Shown: positions 8,809 to 17,932, counted from the first letter of the stretch. The stretch: 64,000 nt of DNA from Clostridium cadaveris (GCF_020911725.1 NZ_CP076620.1:3175001-3239000), one strand, 5' to 3'. A program made the numbers and translations. The notes: generated by a model from the sequence alone, not told the origin.

Positions 8809-10263
8809 TTATTTTTGAGGTCTTCCGATTAATTGTCCTTTACCTACAGCAAATATATCGTCTACTGTCATTTGGAATGAAACTTCTCTTCCTTCAAATG
8901 CAGCTCTTTCTTCTAATTTCTTTCTGTTGAAATCTATTAATTCTTGAGTGAATGGTAGATTTCCTACATTAAAGTATCTTACTGCACCATTGTTGTCTCT
9001 TGCTGGTAACATCTTACCTGCATTGTACTTAGATGGTCCAAATGGTATATCTATAACACCTTGTTCGAATGCTTTAACTGTTCCTATAGCTAAGTCTCCA
9101 TTACCAAGTTCGAAAGTCTTGTCCATCATGCACTTAACTTCAGCCTTGATTAAGTTTATTTCATCTTGTAATTCCTTAGAATCTGATAGTCTTTGTCCTT
9201 CTAATAAGTTAAGAGCCATCTTTGTAGCCTTGATACCAGCTGCATTAGCTTCCTTAGTTGGTATACCTATTGCTTCGTGTGGAGTCTTAACTATAACCTT
9301 TGTAGCTCCTGCTAAAGATGCGATTGCTGCACCAGTTGCAATTACTCCAAATGCTTTTGATTCATCAGCTGGGAATCCACCCATCCATTGATGGAATACT
9401 GTAGTTATGAATACATCATTGTATCCGTAAGCTTGTAAGTATTCATTTACTTGTTCTTCAAGTGATCTTATAGCTGCAACGTCTTGAACTAGGTTTCCAC
9501 ATTCGCCGTATCCAACAGTTATGTTTTTAACACCTTGTTCAGCTGCAAGTAAAGCTTCTATTATGGCTACTACATTAGAAGTACTTGGTGGTACTAATGT
9601 TCCTGTTAAAGGTCCAAATGGCTCTCTGTTTATAGTTACGCCGTGATCTTCATAGTATCCAACAAGTCTATCGCAATATTGCCAGTCTAATAATGTCTTT
9701 TCTATACTTACGCTCTTTGCATATGGAATGTTGTAAGAAATTCCTCCACCTTCGTTTGAAGTCCATCCACCAGCATGGATTATTTCAGCTAATAGTCTTG
9801 AATCTGGTGTACCGTGTCTTGCTTGTAGTGGAAGGTTTACTGATTCTAGAACTTTTCTACACCCTTCAACACCGTGGTTTACTGCTGGGAATCCATTTAA
9901 TAATGATCTTCCAGCTGCTAAACTTTGCTCTATTCCTCTTTCACACTCATCATATCTGTTTTGTCTTGTGTAAGCATCTATAGTTGATGGTAATAAATCT
10001 GCTCCACCTTCATTTTGTAAGTGTTGTAATAATTTTATATGTTCATCAAGTAAAGCAACCCCTGCTCTTGGTTGAGCTAAAGTCTTTCCTGCTTTCTTAG
10101 CTGCTACAAGCTTCTTTGCGAAATTCTTGCTGTCTGGAATGCTCTTTAAGTATTCTACAGCCTCTTCTAAATCTACATTTTTACCAGTTGGCCATTGAGC
10201 CAAAACTTCTTTTCTTTCTGCGAAAAATTCTTCTTCAGTCCATTTTTTATTTCTAAGTTTCAC
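8809..10263 (-). CDS. glmE: Glutamate mutase epsilon subunit
   Basis: This 484-residue catalytic TIM-barrel subunit binds glutamate and, with GlmS and adenosylcobalamin, rearranges L-glutamate to (2S,3S)-3-methylaspartate by a radical mechanism. The length matches known GlmE (about 483). Conserved stretches include [44 protein letters not shown] and [13 protein letters not shown]. The order glmS-glmL-glmE-mal is the one described for C. tetanomorphum and C. cochlearium. Confidence 0.97.
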   Translation of the reverse strand: MKLRNKKWTEEEFFAERKEVLAQWPTGKNVDLEEAVEYLKSIPDSKNFAKKLVAAKKAGKTLAQPRAGVALLDEHIKLLQHLQNEGGADLLPSTIDAYTRQNRYDECERGIEQSLAAGRSLLNGFPAVNHGVEGCRKVLESVNLPLQARHGTPDSRLLAEIIHAGGWTSNEGGGISYNIPYAKSVSIEKTLLDWQYCDRLVGYYEDHGVTINREPFGPLTGTLVPPSTSNVVAIIEALLAAEQGVKNITVGYGECGNLVQDVAAIRSLEEQVNEYLQAYGYNDVFITTVFHQWMGGFPADESKAFGVIATGAAIASLAGATKVIVKTPHEAIGIPTKEANAAGIKATKMALNLLEGQRLSDSKELQDEINLIKAEVKCMMDKTFELGNGDLAIGTVKAFEQGVIDIPFGPSKYNAGKMLPARDNNGAVRYFNVGNLPFTQELIDFNRKKLEERAAFEGREVSFQMTVDDIFAVGKGQLIGRPQK

Positions 10264-10304
10264 TATTAACTACCTACCTTTCAAATACGATTGTTTAAGG
10301 TTAT

Positions 10305-11702
10305 CTATACTTCTACTAAATACTTTTTCATAATTCTAACTGCTACATCTGGAAGCTCAAAACTTAAAAGCCCCATTGCAGATAATATATATGTTTTATC
10401 AAGTAAATATTTAGGTCTTTGAGGCTTAAGTGAATTTAAGCTTTCAGGAGTATATGCTCCAGCTTTTAGAATATCTTGTGGATTATTACTATGCACAAGT
10501 ACTCCGCCTGTTCCTATAACATATTTAACACCTAATAAATCCTTTCCATATTGAGTATATATAACTCCACATGGAGAATATGCTGGTTCTACATATCCAC
10601 AGTGTCTCTCTAATGCAAGGTCTGTAGCAACTTTTGCCATAGCTTCATCAAAATCGATTTCTTCCTGTGTCTGAGGAACCATCATTATATTATCAGCTCT
10701 ATATTTACAATTCTCTTCAATATTTACGGTCTTATCTTTAAGATACTTTCTTACTTTTCTAGTTCCTGCTGCCTCCCATAAGGATAGTGCAGAATATCTC
10801 ATACCTAAGTCTCCTTCTACTGTTCTCTTTGCAAAAGGTTCCTCAAGTCCTCTTAATGTCACTCCTGGCTTTGATGGTTCTCCATCTGCTAAAGAGTGAA
10901 TATCTGTTGTGGCTCCACCTATATCTACTACAATTAAATCTCCTATGCCTTCTTCGGCATCACTACCTACGCTTAATTCTTCAGCTGCTTTTAAAACAGC
11001 TGCTGGAGTTGGCATAAGTATTCCACTTATAAAACTTTCTGCATTGCTTAAGCCTTTAGCTTCAACGATTCTGCCCATGAAAATCTTTCTGATTTCCTCT
11101 CTAGCAGGTTCTACATTTAAAGTATTTAATTTAGGCATTACATTTCCTGTTATAGAAAAAGGTATTTGAGCTTCTTTAAACAGCTTATTTATATAATCAT
11201 TAGCAACTTTATTTCCAGCTACTACAACCGGTATCTTTAAACCACTTTCAGCTAACATCTTAGCATTATGAATTATACAATCTTTGTTTCCACCATCTGT
11301 ACCGCCAGCTAGTAAGATTATATCGATATTGCTATTTTTTATTTCGTCAATTTCAAATTCAGTCAATTCATAGCTATATGTCTTTAATACTCTAGCTCCA
11401 GCACCTAAAGCTGCTCTCTTAGCCGCTTCTGCTGTAAGCTCTGGTACTAAGCCTATTGCAATCATCTTAAGTCCACCAGCTGCTGATGAACATGCAAGCT
11501 TGTTTACAAAGTTTACTTCTTTACCATCAAGGTCTTTCATAAGCTTTTCATAGGCTTTGTTGAAACCAATCATTATATCATTTTCAATTGTAGTTATATC
11601 TTTCGCAGTCGCTAAAATCTCTTCATTATCTATGTCCACAGCTGTGAGCTTAGTATAGGTACTACCAAAATCAATTAATAAATATGCATTCACACTACTC
11701 AC
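10305..11702 (-). CDS. glmL: Glutamate mutase reactivation/chaperone protein (MutL family)
   Basis: This 465-residue protein of the ASKHA ATPase superfamily (HSP70/actin-like) is encoded between the two mutase subunits. The phosphate-1 loop is DFGSTYTK at residues 11-18, and the second nucleotide motif is VVDIGGATTD near residue 260. In glutamate-fermenting clostridia the cognate protein is thought to protect or reactivate the cobalamin enzyme by ATP-driven exchange of damaged cofactor. It is unrelated to the DNA-repair MutL. It begins 22 nt after glmS. Confidence 0.93.
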   Translation of the reverse strand: MSSVNAYLLIDFGSTYTKLTAVDIDNEEILATAKDITTIENDIMIGFNKAYEKLMKDLDGKEVNFVNKLACSSAAGGLKMIAIGLVPELTAEAAKRAALGAGARVLKTYSYELTEFEIDEIKNSNIDIILLAGGTDGGNKDCIIHNAKMLAESGLKIPVVVAGNKVANDYINKLFKEAQIPFSITGNVMPKLNTLNVEPAREEIRKIFMGRIVEAKGLSNAESFISGILMPTPAAVLKAAEELSVGSDAEEGIGDLIVVDIGGATTDIHSLADGEPSKPGVTLRGLEEPFAKRTVEGDLGMRYSALSLWEAAGTRKVRKYLKDKTVNIEENCKYRADNIMMVPQTQEEIDFDEAMAKVATDLALERHCGYVEPAYSPCGVIYTQYGKDLLGVKYVIGTGGVLVHSNNPQDILKAGAYTPESLNSLKPQRPKYLLDKTYILSAMGLLSFELPDVAVRIMKKYLVEV

Positions 11703-11724
11703 CCCTATTGGATTTATTTATATA

Positions 11725-12141
11725 TTACTCTTCTACTTTTAAATCTGTCTTTAAGTCTGCTATTGTAGTTTCTGCTGGTGTTCCTGGTGCATAAATTCTA
11801 TCAAATCCCATAGCTTTGAATCTCTTATGAACTTCGTTCCAGTCTTGCTTTCCAACAACTATGTTTCCACCTACATATAGAAGTATTCCTTCTAATCCAG
11901 CTTCATCACATTTATCTCTCATTCCTTGGCAGTCTAATTCTCCTTGTCCATATAATGAAGATACTACTATAGCATCTGCATTAGTTTCCTTAGCAGCATT
12001 TATAAAGTCTTCTTGAGGTGATAACACTCCTATATTAATTACCTCAAAACCTGCTTGTGTAAATGCGAAGTCAAGAATTTTATTTCCTACAGCGTGGCAG
12101 TCTGATCCTATTACACCTAGGACTATTTTTTTCTTTTCCAT
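11725..12141 (-). CDS. glmS: Glutamate mutase sigma (cobalamin-binding) subunit
   Basis: This 138-residue Rossmann-type B12-binding protein carries the base-off motif D-x-H-x-x-G at D14, H16 and G19 (SDCHAVGN), with H16 the lower axial cobalt ligand. The downstream SSLYGQGE and YVGGN segments are also family-typical. It forms the mutase with GlmE. It is the first structural gene after the regulator, with an AGGAGG ribosome site. It is unrelated to the glucosamine synthase or ribozyme also named glmS. Confidence 0.96.
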   Translation of the reverse strand: MEKKKIVLGVIGSDCHAVGNKILDFAFTQAGFEVINIGVLSPQEDFINAAKETNADAIVVSSLYGQGELDCQGMRDKCDEAGLEGILLYVGGNIVVGKQDWNEVHKRFKAMGFDRIYAPGTPAETTIADLKTDLKVEE

Positions 12142-12182
12142 AAAATTGGGCCTCCTAACACTTAATTTTATATTATTAAGAA

Positions 12183-12194
12183 CTAAAGGATTAG
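12183..12194. promoter_or_regulatory. Second operator-like site at the end of the regulator gene
   Basis: CTAAAGGATTAG matches the core of the promoter palindrome (CTAATGGATTAG at 13184-13195) in 11 of 12 positions. It overlaps the regulator stop codon, about 45 nt before glmS. No convincing promoter was seen beside it, so a secondary or roadblock site is only a possibility. Confidence 0.35.
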
Positions 12195-13159
12195 CTCTTA
12201 TAATTTAACTCTACTAATTTTGACTTTAACATTTTCACTGAACCCTCATTTAAAGTGTATACGAATTCAATGACATCTTTATTATCCTTATTATATTTTT
12301 TGATATCCTTATATCTTCCTGGTGATACTATTATCACATCACATCTTTCTATTCCCCTGATTATTTCATCAGTATCAGTTGTGTTACTATAATTTATATC
12401 AATTTGGCCTAAGCCAGATTTTTCTAATGCACTTTTTATCTTAAATATAAATTCCTCTGATATAGAAAATAATGAGAACCTTGTCCCTTCTCGATATCTA
12501 GCAATTTTTACTATAGTACCTAAGTCAGCATTTATTGCTACACCTAATGTTTCTTTTCCAAATTCTCTAGTTACATCTTTAACTTCATTTACATGATTGA
12601 AAGTTGTAATTATAACCTGACAAGCTTCTAATTTACTTCTTGTTTCTCTATCCATTTTTTTTAAATCATTTATTGTTAAAGGAATTACATTCATATCTGT
12701 CTTTTTAGTTAGCTCTTTAGCGAAAGTTCTAGACTGTTCAATATTGCACTCTATATAAAGTGCAGTAATTTTTCTCATCTGATCTATTTTTTCTCTAACT
12801 CTCTCTTTAACTATAGACAAAAATTCGTCTACTCCTAATCCGCTTTCTAGAGCTTCTTCAAAACCTAAATCCACAAATTTGACTATCTTATCTCTGCTTT
12901 CCTTCTGCTCCCAAGTATTGTTTTCTTCTGCTACAAAAGTCCCTTTTCCCTGATAGGATTTTAGAACTCCTTCTTTTTCTAGCTCTTTATATGCAGATGT
13001 TATTGTATTTCTACTAACCTTCAATATCTCAGAAAGCTCTCTTTCAGTAGGCATTTTTTGTCCAACTTTTAGTAATCCAACTTGTATTTGGTTCATTATC
13101 TGCTTCTTTACTTGCAAATACAGAGGTAGTCCATTTCCTTTAGTAAGAATTATATTCAT
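12191..13159 (-). CDS. GntR-family transcriptional regulator of the glutamate-degradation operon
   Basis: This 322-residue protein has a GntR winged helix at residues ~10-77, with [10 protein letters not shown], the recognition-helix region [19 protein letters not shown] and the wing GKGTFVAE. A ~230-residue C-terminal domain of alternating hydrophobic strands ([24 protein letters not shown]) resembles a periplasmic-binding-like sensor fold rather than a plain UTRA domain. I do not recognise its ligand; glutamate or a pathway intermediate would be reasonable. It is the first gene of the operon, with an 18-bp palindrome 22 nt before its ATG at the promoter, so autoregulation is likely. The ribosome site AGGAGG is well placed. 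Confidence 0.85.
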   Translation of the reverse strand: MNIILTKGNGLPLYLQVKKQIMNQIQVGLLKVGQKMPTERELSEILKVSRNTITSAYKELEKEGVLKSYQGKGTFVAEENNTWEQKESRDKIVKFVDLGFEEALESGLGVDEFLSIVKERVREKIDQMRKITALYIECNIEQSRTFAKELTKKTDMNVIPLTINDLKKMDRETRSKLEACQVIITTFNHVNEVKDVTREFGKETLGVAINADLGTIVKIARYREGTRFSLFSISEEFIFKIKSALEKSGLGQIDINYSNTTDTDEIIRGIERCDVIIVSPGRYKDIKKYNKDNKDVIEFVYTLNEGSVKMLKSKLVELNYKS

Positions 13160-13180
13160 TGTACTCCTCCTTTAGCAATT

Positions 13181-13198
13181 GGTCTAATGGATTAGTCC
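13181..13198. promoter_or_regulatory. Palindromic operator of the GntR regulator
   Basis: GGTCTAATGGATTAGTCC is an 18-bp near-perfect palindrome with 7 of 8 informative pairs besides the centre. It lies about 10-27 nt downstream of the predicted transcription start of the glutamate operon and just before the regulator's ribosome site. Position and symmetry fit binding of the dimeric GntR protein as repressor or roadblock. Confidence 0.6.
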
Positions 13199-13214
13199 TT
13201 TTGTTGTCTTCTTT

Positions 13215-13243
13215 ATAATATCATAGGAAATAATTGCATTCAA
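13215..13243 (-). promoter_or_regulatory. Promoter of the glutamate-degradation operon
   Basis: On the minus strand TTGAAT (13238-13243) and TATTAT (13215-13220) have ideal 17-nt spacing. The start point would be near 13208, followed by the palindromic operator. This is the only good promoter seen for the ~10-kb unit from the regulator to citF. Confidence 0.65.
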
Positions 13244-13891
13244 TTGTATTTTTGAAAAATTTTAAAATATATGAAATAGTCATATTTGTTCTTATTCTAA
13301 ATGCAATTTTACATTACTTTATCAAAATTCTTATCATTTATTTATTAAATTACAATTATTTTGACTATATGATAATATGAAGTCGTTTACTAAAGCTCTA
13401 TATTATTACATTTTTAGATTTTATATCGTTATTTTCCCAAATAAATTTATTTAATTAATTTTATTTTTATAATTATCTTAATTTTTTAAATTTAAAAACA
13501 TAAATAGTGCCACTTTTTAATTGTCTCCTATTTGTAGAAATAGGCCTAATTTTTCTTACTTTTTTTAACACGTAATATGATTCTTTTTATTATATATTTC
13601 CATTAATACTTAGTATTTAAATTATCAAATTATGTTTATTATCTAAATTTATTCTTATATATAATTATCTTTACCAATTGTAGGAACATTTCTGGTAGAC
13701 TTTGCAAATTCATTAACTATTACTATATTTACTAACTTTATTTAATCAATAATATTCTTTTCTTATATACTATTTTAAGAGTTTAATTAAATTTCTCTAA
13801 ATTTTTTTCAGAATTTTATCAAAACTTGCCAAAATAGGATTATAGCTGAGAATTCGTTAGATATTATAGTATTATATTAGAATATTTAGGT

Positions 13892-13941
13892 TTGTTCACC
13901 GTTTTCATTACATTGTATAATCCTATTGTAGACTTAATTTA
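13892..13941 (+). promoter_or_regulatory. gltS1 promoter and conserved leader motif
   Basis: TTGTTC (13892-13897) and TATAAT (13916-13921) are 18 nt apart. A 16-nt motif TTGTAGACTTAATTTA follows at 13926-13941, where transcription should begin. The same core GTAGACTTAA stands at the same place before gltS2. The promoter lies inside the longer open frame upstream of gltS1, which rules out the earlier start. Confidence 0.6.
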
Positions 13942-13966
13942 TAATTTAATAATAGGAGGTTTTATA

Positions 13967-15163
13967 ATGGAATTAAATTTAGACATGATCCAAACCTTAG
14001 CTTTAGCTATTGTAGCTTATTATGTAGGTAGCTGGCTAAAAAAGAAAGTGAGCTTTCTTGAAAAGTTCTGTATTCCATCACCTGTTGTAGGAGGACTTAT
14101 TTTCTCTATTTTAACTTTAATTCTAAAAGAAGCTGGAATTTTAACTGTATCTTTCGATACAACATTGCAAAGTCCATGCATGTTAGTTTTCTTTACTAGT
14201 GTTGGACTTACTGCTAACTTCCAGGTTATCAAGAAGGGTGGAAAATTACTTATAATTTTCGCAATACTGACTGCAGTGCTTTTAACTCTTCAAAATGTGG
14301 TTGGTGTAGGACTTGCTAAGGTGTTAGGACAAAATCCTTTACTAGGATTAATGGCTGGTTCTATTACAATGACTGGAGGTCACGGTACTGGTGGAAGCTG
14401 GGCTCTTGTATTTGAAGAAAGTTACGGAATAACTGGTGCTATGGCAATAACTATGGCAGCTGCTACATTCGGACTTGTTTCAGGCAGCTTAATGGGTGGT
14501 CCTCTAGGAAGAAAGCTAATCCTTAAAAATGGATTAAAGCCAGCTGAAGCTGATATTGCAGCTCATGAAAATGTTGCTGCTGATGTTGCTGATGCTAAAG
14601 TTTCAAAGATAACATTAAAATCTATGTTTGACACATTTGGGTTAATGGCTGTCTGTATGGGACTTGGTACTATAATAGTTAATGGATTAAAAAATATTGG
14701 TATAACAATGCCATCTTATATAGGAGCAATGATTATAGCTTGTGTTATAGTTAATGTAGCTGGAAAGAAGTTAAATGTTCATCCTGAATGTAATGATATC
14801 TTAGGAAATATGGGATTAAACGTATTCTTGTCAATGGCTCTTATAAGCTTAAAACTTTGGGAATTAAAAGCTGTTGCTGGTCCACTATTAATAATATTAC
14901 TTGCTCAAACATTGTTAATGGCACTATTTGCTTACTTTGTGACATTTAGACTTTGTGGAAAGAACTTTGATGCTGCAGTCTTAGCTGCTGGACATTGTGG
15001 TTTCGGTATGGGAGCTACTCCAAATGCTATGGCTAATATGGATGCCGTAACTTCAAGATTCGGCCCATCACCTACAGCATATTTAGTTATTCCAATAGTT
15101 GGAGCATTCTTAGTTGATTTTATGAATCTTGCTGTAATTACTGCATTTGTAAATATGGTATAA
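13967..15163 (+). CDS. gltS: Sodium/glutamate symporter GltS (copy 1)
   Basis: This 398-residue GltS-family (ESS) carrier imports glutamate with sodium across the cell membrane. It has about ten hydrophobic segments and two inverted-repeat pore loops with the conserved TMTGGHGTGGSWA and AGHCGFGMGATPNAMANM signatures. The open frame extends to 13892, but AGGAGG 7 nt before the ATG at 13967 and the overlapping promoter set the true start. It is divergent from the glutamate-degradation operon and logically supplies its substrate. A terminator follows. Confidence 0.95.
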   Translation: MELNLDMIQTLALAIVAYYVGSWLKKKVSFLEKFCIPSPVVGGLIFSILTLILKEAGILTVSFDTTLQSPCMLVFFTSVGLTANFQVIKKGGKLLIIFAILTAVLLTLQNVVGVGLAKVLGQNPLLGLMAGSITMTGGHGTGGSWALVFEESYGITGAMAITMAAATFGLVSGSLMGGPLGRKLILKNGLKPAEADIAAHENVAADVADAKVSKITLKSMFDTFGLMAVCMGLGTIIVNGLKNIGITMPSYIGAMIIACVIVNVAGKKLNVHPECNDILGNMGLNVFLSMALISLKLWELKAVAGPLLIILLAQTLLMALFAYFVTFRLCGKNFDAAVLAAGHCGFGMGATPNAMANMDAVTSRFGPSPTAYLVIPIVGAFLVDFMNLAVITAFVNMV

Positions 15164-15179
15164 GAATTTATTTAATTAA

Positions 15180-15211
15180 AAAGAGTTATAGGGGCCATCC
15201 TATAACTCTTT
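15180..15211 (+). terminator. Terminator of gltS1
   Basis: A 13-bp stem (AAAGAGTTATAGG / CCTATAACTCTTT) with a 6-nt loop is followed by T-run sequence. It starts 17 nt past the gltS1 stop. Confidence 0.9.
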
Positions 15212-15244
15212 TTTAGTACCCTAATATTATCAATAAAAATTAAT

Positions 15245-15260
15245 TTGTAGACTTAATTTA
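15245..15260 (+). repeat. Orphan copy of the gltS leader motif
   Basis: TTGTAGACTTAATTTA is identical over 16 nt to the motif at 13926-13941, but here it is followed by no gene and preceded by no good -10 box. Confidence 0.5.
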
Positions 15261-15724
15261 CCTTTAACAATATGAGAGATACTAGTTCCTTTTTAGATAA
15301 ATGGTCTATTTTCAAAAGTCCATTTCCACTTATAGAATATCATATCTCCAAGGTCTTTTCAATATATAAATCATAATATTTTAAATATTATATATATACA
15401 TAAGTATCAATTAATTTTTATTATTCATCACATCTACTATATTATATAATAAATAAAACTATTTAACACATTTACTATTAATCCTTTACATGGTATTTTC
15501 GCTCATTTTCCTTGAAATATTGATGTTTATTCAATTTATATGCATTCATATTCTTTTTTACTCTTTTTTTCTCTATTTTTCTCTTTTTTCGCCTTAATTT
15601 TTATCATTTATTTTAAAATTCTCACTTTTTTTATTATTTTTAATGATTTTACTAAAAACGATTTAAAACGGAGATATATTGCAAAATAAGTAGCTATTTG
15701 ATGTTATTGCCCAAAAATCTCAAT

Positions 15725-15771
15725 TTGTGTCAAATTTACTTCTCATTATATAATCTTTTTCGTAGACTTAA
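15725..15771 (+). promoter_or_regulatory. gltS2 promoter and conserved leader motif
   Basis: TTGTGT (15725-15730) and TATAAT (15749-15754) have an 18-nt spacer. GTAGACTTAA follows at 15762-15771, seven nt after the -10 box, mirroring the gltS1 arrangement. The AGGAGG ribosome site is 11 nt further on. Confidence 0.55.
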
Positions 15772-15794
15772 ATTTAATAATAGGAGGTATTATG

Positions 15795-17003
15795 ATGACA
15801 GTTGAATTAAACATGATTCAAACACTTGCCATTGCCATTGGCGCGTATTTTTTAGGTAGTTTTTTAAAGAGTAAAATATCTATTCTAGAAAAATTCTGTA
15901 TTCCTTCTCCAGTTATCGGAGGATTAGTATTCGCAATTTTTACTTTAATTCTTAGACAAACAAATGTTGCAGTTGTAAAACTAGACACTACTCTTCAAGA
16001 TCCATTTATGCTAGTATTCTTTACTACAATAGGTCTTGGAGCAAGTTTTAAAATGATTAAAGCAGGCGGAAAGAAAGTTATATTATTTTTTATCGCTGCT
16101 ATAACTTTAGTTATTTTACAAGATATCTTGGGAGTAACAATTTCTAAAGCAATTGGTACTAATCCTTTACTTGGTCTTATAGCTGGTTCTGTAACCATGA
16201 CAGGCGGACACGGTACTGGTGCTACTTGGGGGGCATTGTTTGAAAACAATTACGGTCTAGTAGGAGCTAGTACTATTGCTATGGCATCTGCTACTTTTGG
16301 TCTTATTTGCGGTAGCTTAATTGGAGGTCCAATCGGTAGAAGATTAATAATGAAAAATAAACTTCAAGGTCCTAATGCAAATCTTAACACAGCTAAGGCT
16401 GAAGCTGCAGTTGATGTAGCTATGGAAGATGCAAATGAAACTATAGATACCAAATCTCTATTTAATACATTATCTATAATATTTATAGCTATGGGACTTG
16501 GTACAATCCTTGAAAGTGTATTTACTAAAGTAGGTATAACATTACCTTCTTACATAGATGCAATGATAATTGCTTGTATCATTGTAAACGTTGGCGAAAA
16601 AACAGGCAAATTTAAAATCAATAAAAAATGTACTGACACTCTTGGTACAATAGGCTTGAATGTTTTCTTATCAATGGCTCTTATAAGTTTAAGACTTTGG
16701 GAACTTCAAGAAGTGGCTGGTCCATTAATAATATTATTAATAGCCCAAGCAATATTAATGGGTCTTTTCTCTTATTTCATAACATACAAGCTTATGGGAA
16801 GAGATTACGATGCAGCTATAATTTCAGCTGGACATTGTGGTTTTGGTATGGGAGCTACTCCAAATGCCATGGCTAATATGGATGCTGTAACTTCAAAATT
16901 CGGACCATCACCTACAGCTTACTTTGTTTTACCTGTTGTTGGAGCATTCTTAATCGACTTCTCCAACTCATTAATAATAACATTATTTACAAATATTCTT
17001 TAG
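15795..17003 (+). CDS. gltS: Sodium/glutamate symporter GltS (copy 2)
   Basis: This 402-residue paralogue of the upstream GltS has the same pore signatures (TMTGGHGTGATWG and AGHCGFGMGATPNAMANM) and closely similar termini. Two ATGs in tandem (15792 and 15795) are possible. The second has the 7-nt spacing to AGGAGG also used by copy 1 and is preferred. The central loop (about residues 195-225) differs most from copy 1. Its own promoter and terminator suggest independent dosing or different affinity. It converges on the cwlD-like gene. Confidence 0.95.
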   Translation: MTVELNMIQTLAIAIGAYFLGSFLKSKISILEKFCIPSPVIGGLVFAIFTLILRQTNVAVVKLDTTLQDPFMLVFFTTIGLGASFKMIKAGGKKVILFFIAAITLVILQDILGVTISKAIGTNPLLGLIAGSVTMTGGHGTGATWGALFENNYGLVGASTIAMASATFGLICGSLIGGPIGRRLIMKNKLQGPNANLNTAKAEAAVDVAMEDANETIDTKSLFNTLSIIFIAMGLGTILESVFTKVGITLPSYIDAMIIACIIVNVGEKTGKFKINKKCTDTLGTIGLNVFLSMALISLRLWELQEVAGPLIILLIAQAILMGLFSYFITYKLMGRDYDAAIISAGHCGFGMGATPNAMANMDAVTSKFGPSPTAYFVLPVVGAFLIDFSNSLIITLFTNIL

Positions 17004-17041
17004 AATATACCATTAAAATTACTACCATTTTAAAATTCACC

Positions 17042-17075
17042 AAAATGACTATGACAAATATGCCATAGTCATTTT
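17042..17075. terminator. Bidirectional terminator between gltS2 and the cwlD-like gene
   Basis: A perfect 12-bp stem (AAAATGACTATG / CATAGTCATTTT) with a 10-nt loop is flanked by T-rich sequence on one side and A-rich sequence on the other. It serves gltS2 on the plus strand and probably the convergent amidase gene on the minus strand. Confidence 0.85.
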
Positions 17076-17174
17076 AATTTTGTAGCTAATTATCTTATAG
17101 TAGCTTTTATTGTACATTTATTACATATCATCATTGATTATTTTCCACATTTTATTTATTATTTCCTAGGAAAT

Positions 17175-17867
17175 CTATTTATTTTCTAGTTCATAATATT
17201 TCTTAACAGCTTTCGCTATACTTTCTGCAATTTTTTGTTGATATGCCTCATCTTTAAGAAGTTGTTCCTCTTGGGGATTTGATAAAAAACCACATTCAAC
17301 AATTACAGCTGGCCCTTGATATTTGTCCCTAAGGATCTTATAGTGCTCTCCAGCGGCCTTAGGAAGCCTTTTATTACTACTATCTAAGTTTTCTTTAAAA
17401 CTGTTTTGAATAGCCTCAGCTAAAATTTTGCTTTTTTCATAAGTTGAATACCATACTTGAGCTCCTTTAGGCTTTGAATCTGTATACATATTTAAGTGAA
17501 TACTTATAAACATATCACATTTTGTCTCTTCTTTTAACTCGCATCTTCTAGTTAAATCAGATATCTTAAATTTACTTGTTTTAATTTTTTCACTTTTAAG
17601 ATTCACATCATCTTCTCTTGTAAGAAATACTTTGTATCCATTATCTTCTAATATCTGTCTTAATTTTTTGCTTATAGATAAATTAATATCTTTTTCACTT
17701 GTTCCATTTTTCGATTTAGCTCCACCGTCTTTTCCACCATGTCCTGGATCTATCAAAATACACTTTTGATTTTCATCAGCTTTTACTGAAATCATATTTA
17801 TTGGAAACACTACCAAAAACGCCATTATAATTATTAAAATATTTTTCTTGCATAAATGCATATTCAT
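17175..17867 (-). CDS. cwlD: N-acetylmuramoyl-L-alanine amidase, CwlD-like
   Basis: This 230-residue Amidase_3 enzyme has an N-terminal signal or anchor (hydrophobic residues ~9-28) and a single zinc amidase domain. The zinc and catalytic residues are H43 (DPGHGGKDGG), E58, H124 (SIHLN) and E191 (VECGFLSNP). Size, lack of cell-wall-binding repeats and overall sequence fit CwlD, which strips side peptides during muramic-delta-lactam formation in spore cortex. AGGAGG lies 7 nt before the ATG at 17867. A vegetative amidase role cannot be excluded. In many clostridia cwlD lies close to rpsI; here about 9 kb of other genes intervene. Confidence 0.82.
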   Translation of the reverse strand: MNMHLCKKNILIIIMAFLVVFPINMISVKADENQKCILIDPGHGGKDGGAKSKNGTSEKDINLSISKKLRQILEDNGYKVFLTREDDVNLKSEKIKTSKFKISDLTRRCELKEETKCDMFISIHLNMYTDSKPKGAQVWYSTYEKSKILAEAIQNSFKENLDSSNKRLPKAAGEHYKILRDKYQGPAVIVECGFLSNPQEEQLLKDEAYQQKIAESIAKAVKKYYELENK

Positions 17868-17932
17868 GTTTTATCCTCCTTAACTACTCTTAAACTCATG
17901 AAAGTAGTTTATCCACATGTTCAAAAAAATAT

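Larger units (their letters stand above)
13160..13966. other. Divergent non-coding region between the regulator and gltS1
   Basis: About 800 bp of very AT-rich DNA holds the leftward operon promoter and operator at one end and the gltS1 promoter and leader at the other. In the middle I see only one perfect 7-bp hairpin at 13527-13544 (CCTATTT / AAATAGG, loop GTAG) followed by a loose T-rich stretch, and a partial copy of the gltS leader motif (GTAGACTT) at 13695-13702. No coding frame or recognisable riboswitch was found. Confidence 0.6.
15164..15794. other. Spacer between the two gltS genes
   Basis: About 630 bp holds the gltS1 terminator, an orphan 16-nt copy of the gltS leader motif (15245-15260), a long AT- and pyrimidine-rich stretch with no open frame, and the gltS2 promoter. 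The orphan motif may be a relic of the duplication that made two gltS genes. Confidence 0.55.

Noticed and set aside
5994-10263. Long plus-strand open frames antisense to mal, glmE and the hydratase genes
   Set aside because: They lie inside well-identified minus-strand genes, lack ribosome sites and show no protein-like features; they are codon-bias shadows.
10305-11702. DNA mismatch-repair MutL
   Set aside because: Name confusion only; the protein has an actin/HSP70-type ATPase fold and lies between the glutamate mutase subunits.
11725-12141. Glucosamine-6-phosphate synthase or glmS ribozyme
   Set aside because: The gene encodes a 138-residue B12-binding subunit; only the symbol is shared.
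13160-13890. A cobalamin riboswitch controlling the B12-dependent mutase operon
   Set aside because: The leader from the predicted start is short (~50 nt) and no B12-box-like sequence was seen on either strand of this gap.
13892-13966. Longer gltS1 start at 13892
   Set aside because: The TTG there is the -35 box of the promoter; AGGAGG stands 7 nt before the ATG at 13967.
15217-15780. Small ORF or sRNA in the gltS1-gltS2 spacer
   Set aside because: No frame with a ribosome site and no convincing promoter-terminator pair were seen; only the orphan leader motif remains.
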